DNA from: Desulfobacter vibrioformis DSM 8776
GTDB lineage: Bacteria; Desulfobacterota; Desulfobacteria; Desulfobacterales; Desulfobacteraceae
Assembly: GCF_000745975.1 (NCBI RefSeq)
Contig: NZ_JQKJ01000002.1
Span: forward strand, 281,803-345,802
Reading direction: 5' to 3'
DNA length: 64,000 nt
Shown: in pieces, positions 27,930 to 35,984 of the stretch
Position numbering within the stretch: the first letter of the stretch is position 1
Layout of the letters: every line of letters begins with the position of its first letter
Made by a program: the position numbers and the translations under genes
Notes under the pieces: generated by a model
What the model saw: only the letters and a program-made list of their open reading frames with translations
Told to the model about the DNA's origin: nothing
Databases searched by the model: none

Positions 27930-28463
27930 TCATCCCCCCCCCAACTTATTCCATTGATCAAGCGTATATGATTCCAGAAGGCTGTCTTTCCAGTATAAAT
28001 TAGCCTCGTTATTAAAGAAATTATAAAAAAGATCAAGGCTTTTTTTACGTAAAACATGGGCAACCACCGTAATCTGTGCATCCCTGTACAAGGGAGAGAG
28101 ATGCTGCCTGTCCAGTCCTGTTCCACCTCCCATCACATCCTCATAGGCAAAGACAACCCTTCGGATACCGGCCAGAATGATCGCGGAAAAGCACATCAGA
28201 CAAGGCTCCATAGTGCAGAACAGCACAGCCCGTTCCGGAATGAATCTGACTTTCGATGATTCAAGGGCCTTGAGCGCACGCATTTCAGCGTGGTCAATCT
28301 CACTGAAAAAGGATAGATCCCCGGACGTGCCGTCCCTGGCACCCGAGGCAATCACCAGATTGTCTTGAACAATCACACACCCGACAGGAAACTGCCCGCG
28401 ATCAAAGGCGTTACGGGCCTGTTCAAGGGCCTGCCCCATAAAAAACGCGTAATCCAAAAGCAC
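27930..28463 (-). CDS. Nucleoside/tRNA-adenosine-type deaminase
   Basis: 177 residues with the cytidine-deaminase fold zinc site: H58-A-E60 (HAEMRAL) and P87-C88-LM-C91 (MEPCLMC). GGGTGLD follows near residue 130. This resembles TadA-like and guanine/cytosine deaminases, in which Glu60 shuttles the proton and His/Cys/Cys bind zinc. The C-terminal 45 residues are not a typical TadA tail, so the substrate is uncertain. It is divergently arranged with the dGTPase across 66 nt, hinting at shared purine metabolism. Confidence 0.8.
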   Translation of the reverse strand: MLLDYAFFMGQALEQARNAFDRGQFPVGCVIVQDNLVIASGARDGTSGDLSFFSEIDHAEMRALKALESSKVRFIPERAVLFCTMEPCLMCFSAIILAGIRRVVFAYEDVMGGGTGLDRQHLSPLYRDAQITVVAHVLRKKSLDLFYNFFNNEANLYWKDSLLESYTLDQWNKLGGG

Positions 28464-28529
28464 TCCTTATCTTGATTTTTTCATTAAATACTGTACTTAA
28501 TTTGTTTTTTATTTTAATTCAACATTGTT

Positions 28530-29621
28530 TTGATGAATACAACATTACCCAAAATAGAGCAAAGTCCCAGTATCCGGGAAATCTTCCAGCAGCGGGAGCA
28601 CAATTTCCTGTCAAGATACGGCACCCCCAGTACCAGCGCTGAACGCAGGCGCCCTGAAGTTGCCCCCGGCAGCATCCGGACCCCCTTTCAGCTGGACCGG
28701 GACCGCATTGTATATTGCAATGCCTTCAGGCGCTTGAAATACAAAACCCAAGTTTTTTTATCGCCGCTGGGGGATCATTACCGGACCCGGCTCACCCATA
28801 CCCTTGAGGTTTCTGAAACAGCAAGGAATATTGCCCGGGCCATGCGCCTGAACGAGGACCTGGCCGAAGCAGTTGCCCTTGGCCATGATTTAGGCCATAC
28901 CCCTTTTGGACATGCCGGAGAAACTGCCCTGATCCAGATACACTCCTCCCGTTTTACCCATTCCGATCAGAGCTTAAGGGTGGTGGATGTCCTGGAAAAC
29001 AAAGGAAAGGGCATGAATCTGACCACCCAGGTCAGAGACGGTATTCTTAAACATTCCAAGGGATTTGGCAATATTATTCCGGCCACGCCCGGTGAAACCG
29101 CGTCCACCATTGAAGGACGGATCGTGCGCGTGGCCGACATCATTGCCTACCTGAACCACGATCTTGATGATGCGTTGCGGGGCAAGGTAATCTCCATGGA
29201 TGAGGTGCCGGCCATCTGCATCCGAAAGCTTGGTACAACCCACTCTGCCCGCGCATCTACAATGATGGAGCAACTGGTTTACAACAGCGGCCCCAAAAAT
29301 GGAGACTTTATTTTGAACATGGGTGAGGCCACCATGGAAGCCATGACGGTCCTGAGAAAATTTCTCTATGAAAAGGTGTACCGTTCCCCAGCGGTTCACG
29401 GCGAATTTGTAAAGGCAAAAAAAGTAATTGTCGGTCTTTACAACTACTTCATGGAAAATCCCGAGGAGATGCAAACAGAACTGGAAAAAATGGAAATGGC
29501 CCCATGGGATTCAGCAAAAAATACACTGAACCGCTCGGTGTGTGACGTCATTGCTTCCATGACAGACCGGTACGCACTTAAACTGTACGCGCGTCTGTTT
29601 TTCCCCAATCCGCTGGTTTAA
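28530..29621 (+). CDS. dgt: Deoxyguanosinetriphosphate triphosphohydrolase-like protein
   Basis: 363 residues of the HD superfamily. Metal ligands are R/H90 in YRTRLTHTLEVSE and H119-D120 in GHDLGHTPFGHAGE, with a later D in DLDDALRG. CNAFRRLKYKTQVFLSP is the conserved dNTPase start. These enzymes hydrolyse dNTPs to nucleoside and triphosphate. The length matches the shorter type 2 group. An ATG at 28530 and another at 28533 are both possible starts. The C-terminus ends in the family-typical DRYALKLYARLF. Confidence 0.92.
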   Translation: MMNTTLPKIEQSPSIREIFQQREHNFLSRYGTPSTSAERRRPEVAPGSIRTPFQLDRDRIVYCNAFRRLKYKTQVFLSPLGDHYRTRLTHTLEVSETARNIARAMRLNEDLAEAVALGHDLGHTPFGHAGETALIQIHSSRFTHSDQSLRVVDVLENKGKGMNLTTQVRDGILKHSKGFGNIIPATPGETASTIEGRIVRVADIIAYLNHDLDDALRGKVISMDEVPAICIRKLGTTHSARASTMMEQLVYNSGPKNGDFILNMGEATMEAMTVLRKFLYEKVYRSPAVHGEFVKAKKVIVGLYNYFMENPEEMQTELEKMEMAPWDSAKNTLNRSVCDVIASMTDRYALKLYARLFFPNPLV

Positions 29622-29643
29622 AAAGCGCTCGCCAAGGAGTGTC

Positions 29644-30216
29644 ATGACACATATCCCGGAACACTTTTCACCCCTGATCCAGCTCTACCATGATATGGAT
29701 AACGCATGGAATCAGGTTGCCGCACAATATGGATTCCAGTGCAAGGGCTGTGAAGACAACTGCTGCCTGTCTCTTTTTTTTCACCATACCCATGCAGAAG
29801 CCTCTTTTCTGAAATTTGGATTGCAGACATTGCCCGACACAGACCAGAAGCATGTGTTAACGCTTAGCCGGGATTACTGTTGTCAAACTTTTTCTGAAAC
29901 TGCGGAAAACCAGACCCAGCCGGTATCCCAAAAAATCCCCTGCCCCCTGCTCAAAACGGGCAGGTGCAGTCTTTACCACTTTCGTCCAATGATCTGCCGG
30001 TTGCACGGACTGCCCCACGAGCTTCACAAACCCGGATTTAATGCAATAAAAGGATCTGGCTGTGATGCCGGAAAATTTGACAGCCGTACATATATTCCTT
30101 TTGACCGGACCCCGTTTTATAAGCAGATGGCTGTTATAGAAATGGATTTCAGACAGCTGACAGGTAAAACCGGAAAAATAAAAAAAACCATTGCCCAGAT
30201 TCTTCTGACACCATAA
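29644..30216 (+). CDS. YkgJ-family cysteine-cluster protein
   Basis: 190 residues. CKGCEDNCC near residue 30 and the pair CPLLKTGRCSLYHFRPMICRL around 100-120 form the Cys-rich signature of the YkgJ group (putative zinc or iron-sulfur binding). It follows dgt by 22 nt behind an AAGGAG ribosome site, so it is probably co-transcribed. The biochemical role of the family is not established. A second member lies at 32053-32799. Confidence 0.85.
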   Translation: MTHIPEHFSPLIQLYHDMDNAWNQVAAQYGFQCKGCEDNCCLSLFFHHTHAEASFLKFGLQTLPDTDQKHVLTLSRDYCCQTFSETAENQTQPVSQKIPCPLLKTGRCSLYHFRPMICRLHGLPHELHKPGFNAIKGSGCDAGKFDSRTYIPFDRTPFYKQMAVIEMDFRQLTGKTGKIKKTIAQILLTP

Positions 30217-30300
30217 ACCAAAACTGGATGGCCTACCGTGTTTGGACGAAAAGTTCCCCAGATGCAAGGCACAGATGGGTGACTTATCGTTCACACCATA

Positions 30301-31212
30301 TTAGTGGGCGTGGACCTGGTTTTCATATACAGCCTTGTAACGCTCCTTTGTATAATGAATAAATTCCTGAAGAACCGATGAGAAATATTTATCCTTATGC
30401 CAGATGGTGTAAAAGGAACGGGAAAATTTAAAATCTTTTATTTTGAGACGGAACAGCTGCCCGGACAAAAGCTCATTCATTACGGAAATTCTGGACAGGC
30501 AGCTTATGGCCCCCTTGTTCCTAAGTACCGATTTCACAGCTTCTGTATGCCCCACTTCCAGGAAGGGTTTAAACCGTTTTTTGTACTTTTCTATATGATA
30601 AAGGAACACATCCCGGGTGCCGGATCCCTCCTCCCGAAAAATCCAGCGTTTTGATAAAAGCTCGTCTATCCGGTAATCTTCGCTGCGAACAAGGTCCGGA
30701 TCACCGGTCACCACATAGAGCTCATCCATGCCAAGCACCTCCCGCTCGATCTCGATGCTGTTGTAGTCGGCCTCAACAAAACCGATATCCACAACACCGT
30801 CTTCAATAAGCTTGCCGATCTCTATGGTATTGCCGGTTATTTTTTCCACACGGACCCCTTCATACAGCTCGGCAAACTCATAAATAATCTGGGGCAGGAT
30901 ATAGTTGGCAATGGATGAACTGGCACCCACTTTGATATCGCCCACCAGGTCCTGATCCCTGAACATGGACTCACTTTCCCGCAGGCCAAAAACAAGGGGA
31001 TCCACCATCCTGAAAAAATAGCGCCCGTTTTCATTAACCACCAGCCTTTTGTGGATGCGATCAAACAATAGTTTTCCCAAGGCCTCTTCAAGGGATTTTA
31101 TGGCCATGGATACTGCCGACTGGGTCAGGCCGAAATCCTTGGCCACCTGACTTAAATGAGGTGTCTTCACAAGCGCAAGAAACAATTCCAGTTGCCTTAA
31201 TGTCAATCGCAT
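30301..31212 (-). CDS. LysR-family transcriptional regulator
   Basis: 303 residues. The winged HTH at the N-terminus reads LRQLELFLALVKTPHLSQVA with TQSAVSMAIKSLEE. The C-terminal periplasmic-binding-like effector domain begins near residue 88 (GDIKVGASSSIANYILP). It resembles the CysB/CbbR-like branch that senses small molecules. It starts 16 nt after the end of the SDR gene on the same strand, so the SDR and the regulator are probably one transcript. The target is unknown. Confidence 0.93.
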   Translation of the reverse strand: MRLTLRQLELFLALVKTPHLSQVAKDFGLTQSAVSMAIKSLEEALGKLLFDRIHKRLVVNENGRYFFRMVDPLVFGLRESESMFRDQDLVGDIKVGASSSIANYILPQIIYEFAELYEGVRVEKITGNTIEIGKLIEDGVVDIGFVEADYNSIEIEREVLGMDELYVVTGDPDLVRSEDYRIDELLSKRWIFREEGSGTRDVFLYHIEKYKKRFKPFLEVGHTEAVKSVLRNKGAISCLSRISVMNELLSGQLFRLKIKDFKFSRSFYTIWHKDKYFSSVLQEFIHYTKERYKAVYENQVHAH

Positions 31213-31228
31213 GCCTCCATATAACTAA

Positions 31229-32047
31229 TCAAACGATGCCCCGGGGCATCGGCGGCACCGGGGCCCCGCCCAGGACAAACCCACCGTCTATACGCAGGGT
31301 GGCACCCGTCATGTAGGGGGCATCCCTGATAATAAAATTAACCGCCTTGACAACATCACAAATCCGGCCGGTCCGCCCTGCCAGGGTATGGTCTATCAGG
31401 GACTGTTTTTCCGCATCCGTCAGCACCTCCTGCCACCCCCGGGTCCCCTGGGCATGACGGGTTTCAAATATGCCCAGCATCAATTCGTTCACCCGCACCA
31501 AAGGCGCCCCCATCCGGGCCCATGTTTCGGTGAGCACACGAACCCCCCGGTTGGCGGCTGAATACCCCTCGTTGAAAACCAGGGCAGCAGGACCGGACCT
31601 TCCGGTTATGGCCGCAACAGAAGAAATATTAATGACAACGGCGTCATCGCTGGCCTTGAGCAAAGGAAACACCGCTTCAAAAACCCAGCGCTTGGCCTTA
31701 AGTGTGGTTTCAATCTCCAGATCCCACTGCTCTTCGACATAGGCCCCGTGAACAGCAGGCCAGCCGCCGCGTTCAATATTGTTCACCAGGATATCCAGGC
31801 GTCCATACCGGTCTTTTATAAATTGCGCCAGTCCGGATATATCATCGGTTTTGCGCAAATCTGCATTTATGATGTGATGCCGGGCCCCTGTCTTCTCAAA
31901 TTCTGCTTCCATATCACAGAAGGCATCCGGCCAGTCATGGCGGGTAAGGACCAGACATGCCCCCTGCCGGGCAAGGTCAAGCCCAATGCCTTTGCCGATT
32001 CCCTTGACTGCCCCGAGAACCAGGGCCACCTTTCCTTCAATTTCCAT
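31229..32047 (-). CDS. SDR-family protein with altered active site
   Basis: 272 residues with a Rossmann start VALVLGAVKGIGKGIGLDLA, NNIERGG (normally NNAG) and the active-site Ser in NISS (142-143). The catalytic YxxxK is Y162-S-A-A-N166, so the usual Lys is Asn. This suggests a changed or lost oxidoreductase activity. It begins 5 nt before the end of the YkgJ gene upstream and precedes the LysR gene, so all three look like an operon. The substrate is not predictable. Confidence 0.85.
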   Translation of the reverse strand: MEIEGKVALVLGAVKGIGKGIGLDLARQGACLVLTRHDWPDAFCDMEAEFEKTGARHHIINADLRKTDDISGLAQFIKDRYGRLDILVNNIERGGWPAVHGAYVEEQWDLEIETTLKAKRWVFEAVFPLLKASDDAVVINISSVAAITGRSGPAALVFNEGYSAANRGVRVLTETWARMGAPLVRVNELMLGIFETRHAQGTRGWQEVLTDAEKQSLIDHTLAGRTGRICDVVKAVNFIIRDAPYMTGATLRIDGGFVLGGAPVPPMPRGIV

Positions 32048-32052
32048 AATTT

Positions 32053-32799
32053 TCAGACCCCGATTTCCAGATCCTTACCAAACAGCTGGTATTTTACCCA
32101 GGCAATGCCGAAATTAAGCAAGCTCAGATCATCGGCCACAATCTTTTTCATATATTCTCCCGGCAGGTCCATTGACCCAAGAAGGTCTCTTTCTGTAATC
32201 TGAATTTTGAAATCATCCAGATCATATAAGGCCATGTAAAAAAGATCTTCTTCAGCGGCTTCGAGGTTCCCGGGCCGGATCTGATTTTTAAGACTGATCA
32301 GCTCAAGAATTTTATCATTTTCTGTGTTATGGCAGGCCACATCCTGGCCGTTGAGCCACTGGGCCACGGTTCCTCCGCTCTTTTGAACGCCAAAGCCCTT
32401 GCAGTGCGCTTCTTCAATCAGAGCAAAATACTCGACAATTTTTCCGGAGACCCTGTCCCTTGCAATGGCCCGGGCCAAGGGGTACATGCGGCATGATGCG
32501 GGGCGGTCATTATATATGGAACATCCGGAATCCGTAACAAAGGGGCAGGCATGGCCGGTGGCTGGATTCGCCTTGAAGGTAAGCACCGGCAGTCCGGAGC
32601 CGGGTCCGGTATGCCGGGATGTATATTCGCGCAGAAACTGTTTGGATGATAAACTTACTGCATTCTTCATTCTCAAAATATCATAGGGCGTCAGTGCCTG
32701 ATTCAAATCCCTGCAGCACTGATTGAAACAAGGGTTATCCGGACTGCAGTTGAATTGCATGGAATCATCCAAGGCCACAGGCAGCATCTCATCGCTCAT
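32053..32799 (-). CDS. YkgJ-family cysteine-cluster protein
   Basis: 248 residues. An N-terminal CSPDNPCFNQCC and, around residues 90-110, GHACPFVTDSGCSIYNDRPASCRMYPL give the CxxxxC...C family pattern. The C-terminal 100 residues are helical and carry no further cysteine motif. It heads a minus-strand unit with the SDR and LysR genes, 5 nt from the next start. Metal or cluster binding is likely, but function is unknown. Confidence 0.87.
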   Translation of the reverse strand: MSDEMLPVALDDSMQFNCSPDNPCFNQCCRDLNQALTPYDILRMKNAVSLSSKQFLREYTSRHTGPGSGLPVLTFKANPATGHACPFVTDSGCSIYNDRPASCRMYPLARAIARDRVSGKIVEYFALIEEAHCKGFGVQKSGGTVAQWLNGQDVACHNTENDKILELISLKNQIRPGNLEAAEEDLFYMALYDLDDFKIQITERDLLGSMDLPGEYMKKIVADDLSLLNFGIAWVKYQLFGKDLEIGV

Positions 32800-33244
32800 T
32801 TTTTTTCCTTTATTTTTTTCTAAAGTTCAGCTAAAAACCGGTTTATTCAGAACCGGCTGGTAAACTACCAGGATCCGAATGGTTTTTCCAGATGATTTTA
32901 ATGCATACATTCACAAGATATTGTGTTTTTATTAATAAAAATACATACATATTGTCAGGATACTGATCGTTCAAAAAAATTGAAGAACTCATTAAATCAT
33001 TTTTTTTGAATTTTCTTGACACAGACCTTGTCAGGGTGTTATTCCCATATCATTTGTTTGGGGTGAAGAAGGCTTGCTGGATGAAATTTGAAACGGTTTC
33101 ACCCTATCATCCTCAAAGCCCAACTGGTTTAAATTACAGGCCTTTCGAAAAAATATCGACAGGCCTTAATCTAGATAGATACAAATTGTCGCACAACGGT
33201 ATTTGTGCAATTTTGATTAACCTACATTAATGGAGGTATTTTAA
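32800..33244 (+). promoter_or_regulatory. Intergenic control region of aprBA
   Basis: 445 nt between divergent genes. It holds two small hairpins (CCGGTT/AACCGG at 32838-32856, CTGGTA/TACCAG at 32857-32871) and a perfect 16-nt AT palindrome TTTTTATTAATAAAAA at 32926-32941. A TTGACA at 33016-33021 is followed, 17 nt on, by a weak TTATTC box. If used, this gives an aprBA leader of about 190 nt. GGAGG precedes the aprB ATG. No riboswitch is recognised. Confidence 0.4.
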
Positions 33245-33682
33245 ATGCCATCTTTTGTAATCGCAGAAAAATGTGACGGCTGTAAAGGCGGGGATAAAAC
33301 CGCATGCATGTACATCTGCCCCAATGACCTGATGGTTCTGGATGCCAATGCAATGAAAGCTTACAACCAAGAACCGGATCAGTGCTGGGAATGCTACTCT
33401 TGCGTAAAGATCTGCCCCTCCCAGGCCATCGAAGTAAGAGGGTACTCTGACTTCGTGCCCATGGGCGCGTCTGTACAGCCCATGATGGGTACTGAGGACA
33501 TTATGTGGACCTGTAAGTTCAGAAACGGCGTTGTAAAACGCTTCAAGTTCCCCATTAGAACCACACCCGAAGGCGAAGCCAACGCTTATAGCGATCTGAA
33601 GGGTAAAGACTTATCTTCAGGCCTGCTTTCCACTGAGGAAGCCGACGGCATGGAGCTGAAAGTTCCCACCGAGCTGGCATAG
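33245..33682 (+). CDS. aprB: Adenylylsulfate (APS) reductase beta subunit
   Basis: 145 residues, ferredoxin-type. Two [4Fe-4S] motifs occur: CDGCKGGDKTACMYICPNDL near the start and CWECYSCVKICPSQAIEV around residues 46-63. A C-terminal extension wraps AprA in the known heterodimer. It passes electrons to the FAD of AprA for reduction of APS to sulfite and AMP in the cytoplasm. A strong GGAGG ribosome site precedes it and aprA follows after 51 nt. Confidence 0.98.
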   Translation: MPSFVIAEKCDGCKGGDKTACMYICPNDLMVLDANAMKAYNQEPDQCWECYSCVKICPSQAIEVRGYSDFVPMGASVQPMMGTEDIMWTCKFRNGVVKRFKFPIRTTPEGEANAYSDLKGKDLSSGLLSTEEADGMELKVPTELA

Positions 33683-33733
33683 GGTTACTTAAATTTAATT
33701 TCTGATACTTATTAAAATTTTTGGAGGTATATA

Positions 33734-35695
33734 ATGGCATTACCTAACAAACCTGCTGGTGAAATTAAGACCGTTAGAGCACCAGAGGTAGAGAAAAGAG
33801 ACGTTGATGTTTTGATCATCGGCGGTGGTATGGCTGCCTGCGGTACTGCATTTGAGATCAAAAAATGGGCTGATGACGACACCAAGATCCTGCTTGTTGA
33901 CAAAGCCGCTCTTGAAAGATCCGGCGCTGTTGCCCAGGGCCTGTCCGCCATCAACACATACATCGGTGAAAACAAACCCGAAGATTATGTCCGCATGGTT
34001 CGTAACGACCTGATGGGTATTGTTCGTGAAGACCTGATCTTTGACCTTGGCCGTCACGTTGATGATTCCGTAGACCTGTTCGAAGAATGGGGACTTCCCA
34101 TCTGGAAAAAAACCGACGACGGCAAGAACCTCGACGGTAAAAAAGGTATGAAATCCGGTACCCTGAAAAGCGGCGCCACTCCTGTTCGTACCGGTAAATG
34201 GCAGATCATGATCAACGGTGAATCCTACAAGAGAATCGTTGCTGAAGCCGGTAAAAAAGCCCTGGGTGACGAAAACATCCTGGAAAGGGTTTTCATCGTT
34301 GAAATCCTCAACGACAAAAATGATCCCAACAGAGCTGCTGGCGCAGTTGGTTTCTCCGTACGTGAAAACAAAGTTTATATCATCAGCGCAAAAGTTATGA
34401 TGGTTGCCTGCGGTGGCGCGGTTAACATCTACCAGCCCCGTTCCGTTGCTGAAGGTAAAGGCCGTGCATGGTATCCTGTATGGAATGCCGGCTCCACTTA
34501 CACCATGGCTCTGAGAGCCGGTGCCGAGCTGTCCATGATGGAAAACCGTTTCACCCCGGCCCGTTTTAAAGACGGTTACGGCCCTGTTGGTGCCTGGTTC
34601 CTGCTGTTTAAAGCAAAAACCGTTAACGGCCTTGGTGAAAACTATGCCGGTTCCGATGATGCCAAAGCTGAGCTTCAAAAATATGCACCTTACGGAACTG
34701 CTGCGGTAACCCCGACCTGTCTGCGTAATCATCTGATGATGAAAGAATACAAAGAAGGCCGCGGTCCCATCATTATGGAAACCACCAAAGCCCTTGCTGC
34801 ACTTGGCGAAACCATGGACAAAAAAGAACTCAAACATCTGGAATCAGAAGCTTGGGAAGATTTCCTTGACATGTCCGTTGGCCAGGCAGGCCTGTGGTGT
34901 GCCACCAACACTGAGCCCGAGAAAAAAGACTCAGAAATCATGCCCACCGAACCGTACCTGCTGGGTTCTCACTCTGGTTGCTGCGGCATCTGGTGTTCCG
35001 GTCCTGAAGAAGACTGGGTACCTGCTTCCTACAAATGGGGCTACAACAGAATGACCACTGTCCGCGGTCTGTTCACTGCCGGTGACGGCGTTGGCTGCTC
35101 CGGTCACAAGTTCTCTTCCGGTTCCCATGCAGAAGGCCGTATCATTGCCAAGTCCATGATTCAGTACCTGAAAGCCGAAGGCGACAAGGTTTCCGGTTTT
35201 GCTGAAACTGACCAGGAACTGGTGGACATGGTTTACTATCCGGTATACAACTACCTGGATAACTTTGAATACACCACAGCCACAGATGTGAACCCCAAAT
35301 ACTGCAAACCTGCCGGCATGGCCATGCGTCTGATGAAGATGACCAATGAGTATGGTGCTGGTACCGGTACGTTCTACATGACCAACGGCAAATCCCTTGA
35401 AGTTCTCATGGACCTGTTCGAAATGTTCCGTGAAGACCTTGAGAAAATTGCTGCTGCTGACCTGCACGAGCTGCTCAGAGCATGGGAAATTATCCATCGT
35501 CTCTATACTGTTCAGGCGCATACCCGTCACATTCAGTTCCGTGAAGAATCCAGATACCCTGGTTTCTACTACAGAGGCGACTTCATGGGCCAGAATGATG
35601 AAGAATGGTTCTGCTTCACCAACTCTTCATATAACAAGAAGACCAATGAGTGGACTCTGAAAAAAGAACCCTACGTTAAAATTATCTCCGACTAG
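33734..35695 (+). CDS. aprA: Adenylylsulfate (APS) reductase alpha subunit
   Basis: 653 residues, a flavoprotein of the fumarate-reductase-like fold. FAD binding at DVLIIGGGMAACGTAFEI, and LERSGAVAQGLSAIN near 60, with a large capping domain. SGCCGIWCSGP and FTAGDGVGCSGHKFSSGSHAE complete the FAD site. It catalyses the key reduction of APS in dissimilatory sulfate reduction. The GGAGGTATATAATG ribosome site and even codon use suggest high expression. An intrinsic terminator follows 40 nt after the stop. Confidence 0.99.
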   Translation: MALPNKPAGEIKTVRAPEVEKRDVDVLIIGGGMAACGTAFEIKKWADDDTKILLVDKAALERSGAVAQGLSAINTYIGENKPEDYVRMVRNDLMGIVREDLIFDLGRHVDDSVDLFEEWGLPIWKKTDDGKNLDGKKGMKSGTLKSGATPVRTGKWQIMINGESYKRIVAEAGKKALGDENILERVFIVEILNDKNDPNRAAGAVGFSVRENKVYIISAKVMMVACGGAVNIYQPRSVAEGKGRAWYPVWNAGSTYTMALRAGAELSMMENRFTPARFKDGYGPVGAWFLLFKAKTVNGLGENYAGSDDAKAELQKYAPYGTAAVTPTCLRNHLMMKEYKEGRGPIIMETTKALAALGETMDKKELKHLESEAWEDFLDMSVGQAGLWCATNTEPEKKDSEIMPTEPYLLGSHSGCCGIWCSGPEEDWVPASYKWGYNRMTTVRGLFTAGDGVGCSGHKFSSGSHAEGRIIAKSMIQYLKAEGDKVSGFAETDQELVDMVYYPVYNYLDNFEYTTATDVNPKYCKPAGMAMRLMKMTNEYGAGTGTFYMTNGKSLEVLMDLFEMFREDLEKIAAADLHELLRAWEIIHRLYTVQAHTRHIQFREESRYPGFYYRGDFMGQNDEEWFCFTNSSYNKKTNEWTLKKEPYVKIISD

Positions 35696-35734
35696 TGCGG
35701 TAAGACGTTTTAACCTAAGGATGTCTTGATATTA

Positions 35735-35774
35735 ACCCTCAGGTGCCGGCTTACCGGTGCCTGGGGGTTTTTTC
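35735..35774 (+). terminator. Rho-independent terminator after aprA
   Basis: A GC-rich stem CCCTCAGGTGCCGG / CCGGTGCCTGGGGG with loop CTTA is followed by TTTTTT. It separates the aprBA transcript from qmoABC. Confidence 0.9.
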
Positions 35775-35805
35775 AGATTATGCCTGCCCGGCCCTGTCTC
35801 CTTTT

Positions 35806-35858
35806 TTGCAAGCTTGCAAGCAAATCGTTTATAGGTTAATTTGCAGTCTTGCAAATTA
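35806..35858. promoter_or_regulatory. Pair of TTGCAA palindromes upstream of qmoA
   Basis: The perfect palindrome TTGCAAGCTTGCAA (35806-35819) is followed 17 nt later by TAATTTGCA-GTCT-TGCAAATTA (35837-35858). Both share the TGCAA half-site, and both lie about 130-180 nt before the qmoA ATG. They look like operator sites for a dimeric regulator. Confidence 0.45.
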
Positions 35859-35984
35859 GGAGATCAGGATGCTGGCCCCGGGATTAAACCAAAGTATCAT
35901 TTGGTTTTGCCAGGATCCGGCATACAAAGATTTGGAACTTAACACACAACACAACTACAGAACTTAAATGCACGGAGGGACAGC

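Noticed and set aside
33006..33230. 74-residue ORF in the aprB leader
   Set aside because: It starts in the promoter region and has no ribosome site or similarity; part of a 5' leader.
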